A stretch of DNA of 10,820 bases from JAGOZV01 sp964346445 (GCA_964346445.1 CAYFUI010000022.1:1-10820); one strand, 5' to 3'; shown: positions 1-6,353, counted from the stretch's first letter. Notes: a model not told the origin generated them from the letters alone. Translations and numbers: made by a program.

Positions 1-17
1 TCCTTCACCCTGTTACC

Positions 18-46
18 TTGCACCGTCTAAGCTTTTTATATATACT
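18..46 (+). promoter_or_regulatory. Sigma-70-type promoter of the small membrane protein gene
   Basis: A -35-like TTGCAC (18-23) and a -10-like TATACT (41-46) are separated by exactly 17 bases. The predicted transcript start near 53 gives a leader of about 24 bases carrying a strong Shine-Dalgarno AAGGAGG (65-71) five bases before the ATG at 77. This is the most canonical promoter in the window. Confidence 0.7.
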
Positions 47-76
47 AATAGCATAACTAATTTTAAGGAGGAAGTT

Positions 77-352
77 ATGAATCCAGCGAAAAAAGATAAT
101 AAGGGAATGATTATTGCAATCGTTGTGGCAGCCGTTTTAATTATCGGTGGTGTTGTATTTGCTATCATTGCAAATAACGAAACTAAAGATGATGCAGTTA
201 TTGAAACCACAGAAGTCATCGGCAACGAAGATGTAGACGGTGAAGATTACGAGATTGTACAAGACGAAGAAGAGCTTGTTGACTCAGAAGGCGACGTTGT
301 TGAAGGTGAAGTAGAGGACGAAGCTATTGACGAAGGTCCGGTTACTAACTAA
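77..352 (+). CDS. Small single-pass membrane protein with acidic extracytoplasmic tail
   Basis: A 91-residue protein of unknown function. Residues 1-10 are hydrophilic with three lysines, residues 11-32 form one hydrophobic, glycine/valine/isoleucine-rich membrane segment, and residues 33-91 are strongly acidic: I count 25 Asp/Glu against one Lys. The positive-inside rule predicts the short N-terminus in the cytoplasm and the acidic tail outside. There is no signal-peptidase or lipobox motif, so it is probably an anchored protein rather than a secreted one. The start is set by AAGGAGG five bases upstream. The gene is monocistronic, between its own promoter and a strong terminator. The acidic tail could bind cations or a basic surface partner, but that is inference. 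I do not recognise a family; the reading frame is supported by promoter, SD and terminator. Confidence 0.8.
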   Translation: MNPAKKDNKGMIIAIVVAAVLIIGGVVFAIIANNETKDDAVIETTEVIGNEDVDGEDYEIVQDEEELVDSEGDVVEGEVEDEAIDEGPVTN

Positions 353-383
353 ACCTAACCACAGTTAATAAAAATTTTATAAT

Positions 384-412
384 AAAAACACCCCCAATAA
401 GGGGGTGTTTTT
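384..412. terminator. Bidirectional intrinsic terminator
   Basis: A 12-bp perfect stem (384-395 with 401-412) encloses a 5-base AATAA loop. Each strand has a five-G/C core followed by a run of T (five on the plus strand, five on the minus). It lies between the stop of the plus-strand gene (352) and the stop of the minus-strand proline-rich gene (429), so it can end both converging transcripts. Confidence 0.9.
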
Positions 413-428
413 ATTATTCGACCTGTTT

Positions 429-1040
429 CTACCAGAAGAGGAATTTTTTCTTGGCTGGCTTTTCTTTGCTGGTTGCTTTTTGCACCGCTGGTGTTGGCTT
501 AGGTGCTTGGTTTACCGCCGGTGTGGCCGCTACTTCATTAGTTAATTGCATTTTTAATTCTTCTTTTGCGACCTGGTCTATGGTGGGTGGGTTAAGTATA
601 AGTTTCTTTGCTGCCCTTAATGGCATTTCTTTTTCCCCTACTTGTGTAGCGGTGGTTTTAACACTATCTATATAAGTACCTCTGGTTAAATCTTCAAGTG
701 GTGGCGCAGTAGGGCGTGGTTTTATTGGTGGCTTTTGCACCACCGGACGGGGTGCTGGGGGCCTTACTGGCTGTGCTGGCTTTGGTGTTGCTATAACTAC
801 TGGCGGCACTGGTACAGCAGGTGCTGGTTGTGTTGGCTCCACTGGTTTTGGCGTTGGCACAGCAGGCGCTGGCACTACTGGCGGCGCTGGTTTTGGCGTT
901 GGCACAGCAGGTGCTGGTTGTGTTGGTTTAGGGCTTTCTGTTGGCTGCATATTTTCTTGGCGTGGCCGGGCCGTAAAATTACGGTTACGGCTACGTATTC
1001 TAAAACCCCGTTTAGGTGCCCTTATTTTATTCCTATCCAT
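429..1040 (-). CDS. Proline-rich repeat protein of unknown function, coupled to the LexA-like gene
   Basis: A 203-residue low-complexity protein. The N-terminus (1-30) is Arg/Lys-rich. Residues 32-116 are Pro/Ala/Val-rich, with three 15-residue repeats at 40-84 (core PAPAV followed by TPKP or a variant). Residues 117-170 are a more ordinary, probably helical segment. A second Pro/Ala/Lys stretch ends in a basic tail finishing KKKFLFW. I see no membrane segment, signal peptide or enzyme motif, so it is probably a cytoplasmic extended protein. The start overlaps the end of the LexA-like gene by 8 bases and is served by AAGGAGG at 1050-1056, nine bases away, indicating translational coupling. 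It is the last gene before the terminator. The reading frame is credible because of the coupling, SD and terminator, although the plus strand is also open here. Function is unknown; a scaffold or nucleic-acid-binding partner of the LexA-like protein is only a guess. Confidence 0.75.
   Translation of the reverse strand: MDRNKIRAPKRGFRIRSRNRNFTARPRQENMQPTESPKPTQPAPAVPTPKPAPPVVPAPAVPTPKPVEPTQPAPAVPVPPVVIATPKPAQPVRPPAPRPVVQKPPIKPRPTAPPLEDLTRGTYIDSVKTTATQVGEKEMPLRAAKKLILNPPTIDQVAKEELKMQLTNEVAATPAVNQAPKPTPAVQKATSKEKPAKKKFLFW
789..923 (-). repeat. Three tandem 45-base units encoding 15-residue proline-rich repeats
   Basis: Residues 40-54, 55-69 and 70-84 of the proline-rich protein are in-frame tandem copies. 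At the DNA level 842-872 and 887-917 match over 31 bases with a single mismatch, 45 bases apart. Bases 814-836 and 904-926 are identical, 90 bases apart. The near-identity of synonymous positions points to recent duplication. Confidence 0.85.
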
Positions 1041-1473
1041 TCTCCTGCCCCTCCTTGCTTGGCTCTTTACCCAGTTCTTCGTTAACCCCTAATATTTGCA
1101 ATGCTTGTTCTAAAATTTCTACCTGATAAATTTCTTTTTTACTGCTACGGTCATTTAAATTATTTTTATACTGCTCCACTTGCTGCCTTAACCATTGGTG
1201 GGCCACTCGGCTTACATCGTTAGGGGTTGTTGGTTCGGCAATGGCTAGCGTGCGGGCGCCACCTTCTTCTAGTTTTTTTAAGTAACCTTTGGCTATTAAA
1301 CCATTTACGTGGACCGCTACTGTTGACACGCTTTTATAATTCAATGCCTGCATAATTTCGCGGTAACTTGGAGAAAAGCCATTTATACCTATAAATTCTT
1401 GGATATAATCGTACAGCTCTTGCTGTTTTTTAGTAGCCCGTTGGTGTGGTGGCTGGCTTGTTACATTCCCCAT
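1033..1473 (-). CDS. LexA-type winged-helix DNA-binding protein without the S24 peptidase domain
   Basis: A 146-residue probable transcription regulator. Residues 13-79 match the LexA N-terminal winged helix throughout: KKQQELYDYIQEFI, then NGFSPSYREI, then a recognition helix around KSVSTVAVHVNGLIAKGYL, then a short wing ending in ARTLAI. Full LexA proteins are about 200 residues and continue into an S24 serine/lysine autoprotease. Here residues 85-131 are instead predicted helical and charged, with no protease motif, and the tail is Glu/Lys-rich. So it should not self-cleave after DNA damage; the C-terminal helices may dimerise it (inference). There is no SD. An extended -10 (TGTTATAAT, 1480-1488) ends six bases before the ATG, suggesting a leaderless message. 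A dyad at 1510-1530 may be its operator. The 3' end carries the SD for the proline-rich gene. Nothing in the following DNA resembles a frameshifted protease remnant. Confidence 0.88.
   Translation of the reverse strand: MGNVTSQPPHQRATKKQQELYDYIQEFIGINGFSPSYREIMQALNYKSVSTVAVHVNGLIAKGYLKKLEEGGARTLAIAEPTTPNDVSRVAHQWLRQQVEQYKNNLNDRSSKKEIYQVEILEQALQILGVNEELGKEPSKEGQENG
1050..1056 (-). promoter_or_regulatory. Shine-Dalgarno of the proline-rich gene inside the LexA-like gene
   Basis: The minus strand reads AAGGAGG here, nine bases before the ATG at 1040 and within the last codons of the LexA-like gene. A second AGGAG sits one base before the ATG, too close to be the main site. The arrangement fixes the start at 1040 rather than at the internal Met31. 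Confidence 0.75.
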
Positions 1474-1479
1474 ATGCTT

Positions 1480-1493
1480 ATTATAACATTATA
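1480..1493 (-). promoter_or_regulatory. Promoter core of the LexA-like gene (two overlapping -10 candidates)
   Basis: The minus strand carries TATAAT at 1480-1485, preceded by TG at the extended -10 spacing, and a second TATAAT at 1488-1493. No good TTGACA-like -35 is visible for either, which fits extended -10 use. From the first, the transcript start would fall at or next to the ATG (1473). From the second, the leader would be about eight bases. In neither case does the message contain an SD. Confidence 0.55.
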
Positions 1494-1509
1494 CCGTCCA
1501 GGTTTCTCC

Positions 1510-1530
1510 ACTTTACCATAGCGGTTAAGT
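1510..1530. promoter_or_regulatory. Candidate operator: imperfect dyad upstream of the LexA-like gene
   Basis: Half-sites ACTTTACC (1510-1517) and GGTTAAGT (1523-1530) are inverted repeats matching at 7 of 8 positions around a 5-base centre. The dyad covers the -35 region of the LexA-like promoter, a typical place for a repressor. It is not followed by a T-run on either strand, so it is not a terminator. It differs from the classic E. coli (CTGT-N8-ACAG) and Bacillus LexA boxes. Binding by the LexA-like protein is inference. Confidence 0.35.
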
Positions 1531-1537
1531 TTATAAA

Positions 1538-2044
1538 TTAACGACGCCTTAGCACGCGTTGGCGCCCGCTACGCCGCTCTTTAGCTTTTGCCTTCTTTCG
1601 CCCTTTAGCCTGGTTAATGTAGTATTGGCGGTTATCTACCGCATCCCTAATTAATGGTAGTTGGGTGTCTAAACTACCAATACATAATTCTATCATCTCT
1701 TTTTCGTCTAACCTTAAGTATTTATCTGGAATACGGTCAAACGATAGCCGTAAGCGGTCTATGGTTTTTGCCGGGTGAGTTGATGGGTCTTTAATATGGT
1801 TAGTGTAGTCTAGTAGCACCGCATGAACCGCTAAAGCACCTAAAGCCGGCATGGCTGGTGTTAAGGCGTGCAGCTTTTCGTGCTCCCCCCTATCCATAGG
1901 TACTATTAATGAACCTTGCTCTCTTAAAGCTAAGCCCACTTCTTTTACTGCACCATTTTCATCTGGCAAGCGCACACTTTCCCATGCCCGTTTGCTAAAT
2001 ACTATATGATGATTATCTTCTGACCCTAAACGCGTTTTATTCAT
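1538..2044 (-). CDS. HNH-like protein of unknown role in the glycan operon
   Basis: A 168-residue protein I do not recognise as a named family. Residues 11-16 read NHHIVF, and residues 45-59 read SLIVPMDRGEHEKLH. Together they imitate the HNH (beta-beta-alpha metal) nuclease layout: a His-His-Ile strand, a hydrophobic 'NLV.L' strand, then His-x3-His on a helix (H12/H13, H55, H59). The zinc-binding cysteines found in many HNH proteins are absent. Residues 60-85 are a hydrophobic Ala/Leu-rich helix, 95-145 look helical, and the last 25 residues are extremely basic (Lys/Arg), consistent with nucleic-acid binding. The ATG lies two bases after the stop of the O-antigen ligase gene, with a purine-rich GGAAAGG upstream, so the two are co-transcribed. 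No toxin partner, phage gene or repeat accompanies it. The nuclease reading is a motif-level hypothesis; the gene itself is secure. Confidence 0.75.
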   Translation of the reverse strand: MNKTRLGSEDNHHIVFSKRAWESVRLPDENGAVKEVGLALREQGSLIVPMDRGEHEKLHALTPAMPALGALAVHAVLLDYTNHIKDPSTHPAKTIDRLRLSFDRIPDKYLRLDEKEMIELCIGSLDTQLPLIRDAVDNRQYYINQAKGRKKAKAKERRSGRQRVLRRR

Positions 2045-2046
2045 TG

Positions 2047-3393
2047 TTACACCTTTCCTTTATTTAAATGAACAAAGTTGCTGTTTCCAATTAAAAAGCC
2101 GGCTAGCGCCCACCATACAATACTCACCGTATCGTCTACCCATACTGGCAATACTAAACCAATTACCATTAGGCCAATGCCACTAGAAAAAACCGCTAAC
2201 GTTAACCAATCGGTGCTTTTAAGCCATTGCTGCCATAGTTTCACCAGAATAGTAAAGCTTATTGCTAAAAATAGGAGCAGCCCCATCCAGCCCAATTCAT
2301 GCGCTATAAATAAATATTGGTTTTCAATTATGATGGGTTTTTGCGTAAACAAGCTGGCGCTGCCTGTACTACCCACGCCTGCACCAGCTGGCTGCTTGGC
2401 CATTAAGGTAATGCCTTCTATCACACTTTCCTTATGGCCATGGTTTGAATTAACTAAACCGGCTTCATTAGGGTCTTCGTGCAAGAACACCGTACTCACA
2501 AAATGGTTATCTTTTAAGGCAATCATGCCTGTAAACATTAATAAAAAGCCAGTTAAAAACCCTATTATGTGAGGAACTTTTATTTTATGCCTAAAAATTA
2601 TTACTACAATAATTAAAAGGCTTAAAATGGCCGCACCTAAGGCACTACGTGAATAGCTAACCCAAAGGTTTACCACGCTACCAATAAACATAAAACCTAA
2701 GAACCAGCTTAATTGTTTACTTTTTAAAACCTGTTTCTTTTTTAAAAGGAAATAGCTGGTAATTGCACTTAAGCTTATCACCATCATGGCGCCTAAAACA
2801 TTAGGGCCACGTAAGGTGCTATTTATTCGTATATAATTATAGTTTTCGTCTACGGTTAAGTAAGGGGCAATATTTAGCGTTTTATTGTAGCCCAGGTATT
2901 CTAGAAAATTATGCGGTAAGAAGAACACCTGTAATACACCAAAAGCTACCACTATAAACATACCAATAGTGCCAGCCTGTACCAAAAGGCTGCGTAGCTG
3001 CGGATACAGCTTACCCGCTATAAAAAATAGGAAGAAGGCTAAAACATAGCGATAATCTATTAAAAGACCAGCTAAAACCGCATTTTGTGGCAATTTAAAT
3101 AAGCTCACACATATAAGCCCTAGGAGAACATAAGCCCCTATTAGCTTTACCAGCCAGTTATCTAAAATAGCCCAACGGTTTTGCCGCCATAAAATAAAAA
3201 GTGCGCTAGTGAGCGCAATTGTCATAATTATTTCTTTCCATGCCTTTATTAAAAGGGCACCGCCTGGCCACAAGTTGCCCATGATAACTATAAAAGGCGC
3301 GTGCAAAAAAACTCCAAAGAAGATTAGGAGTAAACTACTTAGGAATATTTTTTCTGCCAAACCTAAGCTAAAGAGCCAACGCTGCTTACCCAT
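2047..3393 (-). CDS. O-antigen ligase / Wzy-type polymerase family membrane protein
   Basis: A 448-residue protein with about eleven to twelve hydrophobic segments, matching the Wzy_C/WaaL superfamily, which joins or polymerises glycans carried on polyprenyl diphosphate at the outer face of the membrane. The family's signature parts are visible: RGPN at 195-198 in a loop; the SYSRSALG segment (246-253) opening a membrane helix; and a large extracytoplasmic loop (about 297-360) with H318/H320, the ESVIEG patch, PAGAGVGSTG (335-344) and ENQYL before the next helix, followed by HELGWMG. Ligases and polymerases of this fold cannot be told apart from sequence alone, and without evidence of an LPS-bearing outer membrane a polymerase or wall-glycan ligase is as likely as a true O-antigen ligase. 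It diverges from the phosphotransferase gene and lacks an SD; an extended -10 (TGGTACAGT) sits seven bases before the ATG. Confidence 0.9.
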   Translation of the reverse strand: MGKQRWLFSLGLAEKIFLSSLLLIFFGVFLHAPFIVIMGNLWPGGALLIKAWKEIIMTIALTSALFILWRQNRWAILDNWLVKLIGAYVLLGLICVSLFKLPQNAVLAGLLIDYRYVLAFFLFFIAGKLYPQLRSLLVQAGTIGMFIVVAFGVLQVFFLPHNFLEYLGYNKTLNIAPYLTVDENYNYIRINSTLRGPNVLGAMMVISLSAITSYFLLKKKQVLKSKQLSWFLGFMFIGSVVNLWVSYSRSALGAAILSLLIIVVIIFRHKIKVPHIIGFLTGFLLMFTGMIALKDNHFVSTVFLHEDPNEAGLVNSNHGHKESVIEGITLMAKQPAGAGVGSTGSASLFTQKPIIIENQYLFIAHELGWMGLLLFLAISFTILVKLWQQWLKSTDWLTLAVFSSGIGLMVIGLVLPVWVDDTVSIVWWALAGFLIGNSNFVHLNKGKV

Positions 3394-3400
3394 TACTACT

Positions 3401-3422
3401 ACTGTACCAAAGATGTTACAAT
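3401..3422. promoter_or_regulatory. Divergent promoter pair for the two glycan operons
   Basis: Only 38 bases separate the two start codons. The minus strand has the extended -10 form TGGTACAGT (3401-3409), seven bases before the ATG at 3393. The plus strand has TGTTACAAT (3414-3422), nine bases before the ATG at 3432. Neither gene has an SD. Both transcripts would begin at or within a few bases of the ATG, and the two polymerases would compete for the same stretch. Confidence 0.5.
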
Positions 3423-3431
3423 TAGTGTACT

Positions 3432-4868
3432 ATGTTAGTGAAAAATGCCCGGTTTTATAGCCTAATCCTGGTTATTGCCGATATTATCACCCTGTTAGCC
3501 GCTTTTACTATTGCTTATATTTTGCGCGTCCAGTACGACCCACGCCCCCTACTAGGCCCAGTTTATGCTTCTGAATACCTACGCTCTACCCTTGTAATAA
3601 TTCCCATCTGGATACTGGTCTTTTTTTCGCTGGGGCTGTATTCGCCCAACGTTTATAACAGGCGCCTCTTAGAATGGTCTAAAATTTTCCTGGGCACCGG
3701 TATTGGCATTCTTATAGCCATAGGCTGGCAATACGTCAGTGGAGACCTCATATTTCCTGCCCGCTTGGTGGCCGCCTATGCTTTTATTGCTTCTTTTGTA
3801 TTAATTTTATTAGAGCGTGAGTTACTGCGCCTAACACGCAGCCTGTTGTTTAAGTTTGGCATTGGAGTAAACCGGGTGTTAGTAATTGGCAATTCTCCTA
3901 CCACCTACGACATTGCCAGCCAGTTGTCTGATACTAAAAAGAGTGGCTACCGCATTGTGGCTTTAGCTGGGCCTAAAAAGAACATCCCTAAAGGTTTGGA
4001 TATTATTCATTATTCCTTCCCAGAAATGGCCTTACAAAATATTACTAAAAATAAAATAACCGCCATTATCCAAACAGATTTTTACGAAAACCATAAGCGT
4101 AATGAAAGAATTCTACAAGCCGCCCAAAACCACCACATTAATTATAGTTTTATCCCAGGCGAACCAGAATTTTATTCTGGCAAAAACACTGTAGATGTAC
4201 TCTTAGGCTATCCTATGATTACTGTTTACCAAACACCACTTATTGGCTGGGGTGCCATACTAAAACGCCTATTTGACCAAATAGTCAGTTCTATTTTAAT
4301 TATTGTTTTAGCGCCTGTCTTTTTGTTGTTATTCTTACTACAAAAAACACTCAACCCAGGCCCAGCGTTTTATATAAGTAAACGTTTAAGCCGCTTTTCT
4401 GAGCCTATACGGTTAATAAAGTTTCGCAGTATGGGGGCTAAATATGGCAAGAAAGATGCTGCCCAGGAGTTTAAAGAAATGGGGCGTCCAGACTTAGCCC
4501 AAGAATATGAAAAAAACCGCAAGGTTGATAATGACCCTCGCATAACTAAATTTGGTAATTTTTTAAGAAAAACTTCCTTAGATGAACTACCCCAACTATT
4601 TAACGTATGGCTAGGGCACCTAAGCCTAGTAGGGCCACGGCCCATCCTGCCTCAGGAAATGGCCTACGTAAAAAACAAAAAGAGTGTTTTACATAGCGTC
4701 AAAAGTGGCATGACTGGCTTATGGCAAGTAAGTGGCCGCAGCGACTTAAACTTTGATGAAAGGATTGAATTAGAAACATTTTATGCACAAAATTGGAGTT
4801 TTTGGCTAGACTTAAAAATTTTAGCTAAAACTTTCCATGTGGTGATTTTTGGAAAGGGGTCTAAATAA
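3432..4868 (+). CDS. Polyprenyl-phosphate sugar-1-phosphate transferase (WbaP/WcaJ type)
   Basis: A 478-residue enzyme that starts glycan synthesis by moving a sugar-1-phosphate from a nucleotide sugar onto undecaprenyl phosphate at the inner leaflet. Four membrane helices occupy about residues 8-135. A Rossmann-like CoA_binding_3 domain follows (about 145-260; VLVIGNSPTTYDIA). A membrane hairpin at about 282-308 leads into the bacterial sugar transferase domain: KFRSM (330-334), NDPRIT (367-372), SLDELPQLFNV with the catalytic Asp384-Glu385 pair, GPRP (401-404) and GMTGLWQVSGRS. All hallmark residues are present. A charged insert of about 30 residues lies between KFRSM and NDPRIT. The sugar used cannot be read from the sequence. 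No SD precedes the ATG, and a -10-like element is nine bases upstream. The stop overlaps the next start in TAATG, so the glycosyltransferase is coupled to it. Confidence 0.95.
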   Translation: MLVKNARFYSLILVIADIITLLAAFTIAYILRVQYDPRPLLGPVYASEYLRSTLVIIPIWILVFFSLGLYSPNVYNRRLLEWSKIFLGTGIGILIAIGWQYVSGDLIFPARLVAAYAFIASFVLILLERELLRLTRSLLFKFGIGVNRVLVIGNSPTTYDIASQLSDTKKSGYRIVALAGPKKNIPKGLDIIHYSFPEMALQNITKNKITAIIQTDFYENHKRNERILQAAQNHHINYSFIPGEPEFYSGKNTVDVLLGYPMITVYQTPLIGWGAILKRLFDQIVSSILIIVLAPVFLLLFLLQKTLNPGPAFYISKRLSRFSEPIRLIKFRSMGAKYGKKDAAQEFKEMGRPDLAQEYEKNRKVDNDPRITKFGNFLRKTSLDELPQLFNVWLGHLSLVGPRPILPQEMAYVKNKKSVLHSVKSGMTGLWQVSGRSDLNFDERIELETFYAQNWSFWLDLKILAKTFHVVIFGKGSK

Positions 4869-5995
4869 TGAAAAAACCAAAAGTGGCGATTGTTTGCGAT
4901 TGGCTAACCATTATGGGCGGAGCCGAACTAGTAACGTTAGAATTAGCTGAATTATTCCCGGGTAGCCCCATTTACACTTCTGTTTATGATAAAAAACGTA
5001 TGAAACCGTTCGCTAAATATAATGTTAAAACCACCAAATTAGAACAAAAACTGCCAGGTAAATTAAAATACCGCCACCAGCTATGGCCAACCCTCCGTCC
5101 AAAAGCTTTTAAGCAATTAGACCTTTCGGCCTACGACATTATAATTAGTGCCACCAGTGCCGAAGCTAAGGCGGTCCAAAAAAGCCGTCCCGGCCAAGTC
5201 CATATCTCTTACATCCACACACCCATTCGTTACTACTGGAGCCATTACGAAGAATTTAAAAACGAATTTAATTTTGGACCACTTACGCCCTTCATCCGCC
5301 CCTTCATACCGGCTTTAGTTAGAAAGATGCGCCAAAAGGATTTAGAAAGTATACCAGGAGTGGATGCTTTTATTGCGAATTCCACCATTACCAGTAAACG
5401 TATTAAGAAATATTATGGGCGGCCCAGCCAGGTGGTGTTTCCACCAGTAGATGTAAACCGCTGGGCGCCTAAGCCTAAAACTAAACGACAAGGCTATATA
5501 ATGTGGGGACGGCATGTACCTTACAAACGGTTCGACCTAGCCATAGAGGCAGCTAACAAGGCAGGCTTTAACCTAACAATTATAGGCAGTGGCCCAGACA
5601 CCGAACGCCTAAAAAAATTAGCTGGTCCGACCGTTCATTTTACTGGTCGCATTAGCGACGAGCAGTTAGTAAAACGGGCACACCATGCCAAAGCCTTCTT
5701 ATTCCCTAATGAAGAAGATTTTGGTATTGCCGCCGTAGAAGCCTTAGCCGCCGGCCTACCAGTCATAGCCTACGCTAAAGGTGGCGCCTTAGATATCGTC
5801 CAAGATGGTGAAACTGGTATTTTATTTAAAGAACAGACACCAGATGGTTTAATAAAAGCCATAAAAAAAGCCGACAAAATAGATTTCTTGCCGGCCACCA
5901 TGCACCGCAAATCAAAAAAGTTTGCCACTACTTTATTTAGGAATAAAATCCAAAAAATAGTGGCAGACGAGTATAGTAAAGTTAAACTTAAATAA
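4868..5995 (+). CDS. GT4-family glycosyltransferase, possibly mannosyltransferase (WbaZ-like)
   Basis: A 375-residue GT-B-fold retaining glycosyltransferase acting on the cytoplasmic face. The acceptor domain begins KVAIVCDWL followed by the glycine-bearing MGGAE loop, and contains HTPIRYYW (117-124), characteristic of WbaZ-like mannosyltransferases. The donor domain has GRHVPYKRFD (214-223), GSGP (240-243), HFTGRISDEQL and the E-x7-E signature E283...E291 in EEDFGIAAVEALAAGLPVIA. These are the nucleotide and sugar-phosphate binding features of GT4. The start overlaps the previous stop by one base. GDP-mannose as donor is inference, supported by the WbaZ-like motif and by GDP-mannose synthesis genes two kilobases away; other nucleotide sugars remain possible. 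A weak plus-strand terminator follows at 6020-6036. Confidence 0.93.
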   Translation: MKKPKVAIVCDWLTIMGGAELVTLELAELFPGSPIYTSVYDKKRMKPFAKYNVKTTKLEQKLPGKLKYRHQLWPTLRPKAFKQLDLSAYDIIISATSAEAKAVQKSRPGQVHISYIHTPIRYYWSHYEEFKNEFNFGPLTPFIRPFIPALVRKMRQKDLESIPGVDAFIANSTITSKRIKKYYGRPSQVVFPPVDVNRWAPKPKTKRQGYIMWGRHVPYKRFDLAIEAANKAGFNLTIIGSGPDTERLKKLAGPTVHFTGRISDEQLVKRAHHAKAFLFPNEEDFGIAAVEALAAGLPVIAYAKGGALDIVQDGETGILFKEQTPDGLIKAIKKADKIDFLPATMHRKSKKFATTLFRNKIQKIVADEYSKVKLK

Positions 5996-6017
5996 TTATT
6001 CTTTATTAATTAGTTAG

Positions 6018-6353
6018 TTAGGCGGTCGCCTTTTTTAGTGTTTCCATTAAAGTATCTTGTGGTACCAGCCCAACAATACGGTCCACTTCTTTGCCATCTT
6101 TATAAACCACCATGTTAGGTATACCCCTAACACCAGCTTCGCTAGCTAACTGGTTGTTTTCGGCACTTTCTTCTATATTAACCTTAACAATATCCACTTC
6201 TTTATCCATAGCCTTAGCAACGGTCTCTAAGGTTGGTGCCATGGCCAGACATGGCGGACACCACTGTGCCCAAAAGTCTACTAAAACAACTTTTTTATTA
6301 TCTAAAACTTTTTCTTGATACTCTTCTTTACCTTTTATATTATAAAGTGCCAT
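6018..6353 (-). CDS. trxA: Thioredoxin with CPPC active site
   Basis: A 111-residue single-domain thioredoxin, the usual length for the family, with no signal peptide or membrane anchor, so cytoplasmic disulfide reduction is expected. The active site is WCPPC (31-35) in VDFWAQWCPPC, in place of the usual WCGPC. The strand-loop with the cis-proline reads GIPN (77-80) rather than GIPT. Asp26, the buried acid of thioredoxins, is present. A second Pro in the CxxC loop is known in some thioredoxins and TlpA-like proteins and tends to shift redox potential and partner choice, so a specialised role is possible. The SD AAGGAGG lies four bases before the ATG. It follows the phosphomannomutase gene by 66 bases, with a possible promoter between them, so it may be transcribed both with it and alone. 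Confidence 0.95.
   Translation of the reverse strand: MALYNIKGKEEYQEKVLDNKKVVLVDFWAQWCPPCLAMAPTLETVAKAMDKEVDIVKVNIEESAENNQLASEAGVRGIPNMVVYKDGKEVDRIVGLVPQDTLMETLKKATA
6020..6036 (+). terminator. Weak plus-strand terminator embedded in the thioredoxin gene's 3' end
   Basis: AGGCG and CGCCT form a short GC-only stem (4-5 bp, loop 2-4 bases) followed by six T. It would end the plus-strand glycan transcript after the GT4 stop at 5995. It overlaps the antisense end of the thioredoxin gene. The stem is shorter than usual, hence the modest confidence. Confidence 0.4.

Noticed and set aside
789..923. CRISPR-like or satellite repeat array
   Set aside because: Units are contiguous without spacers, multiples of three and in frame with a coding sequence.
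429..1040. Frameshifted remnant of a LexA S24 peptidase downstream of the LexA-like gene
   Set aside because: No protease-like motif appears in any frame; the downstream gene is a distinct proline-rich protein.
735..1085. Plus-strand Trp/Cys/Arg-rich reading frame opposite the proline-rich gene
   Set aside because: Its odd composition is the antisense image of Pro/Ala/Thr codons, it has no SD, and the minus-strand frame is coupled to its neighbour.
1508..1532. Intrinsic terminator after the HNH-like gene
   Set aside because: The dyad at 1510-1530 has a mismatch, low GC and no T-run on the minus strand, so read-through is likely; better read as an operator.
2078..2572. 164-codon plus-strand open frame inside the O-antigen ligase gene
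   Set aside because: It is antisense to a clear membrane protein family, lacks an SD and shows no domain.
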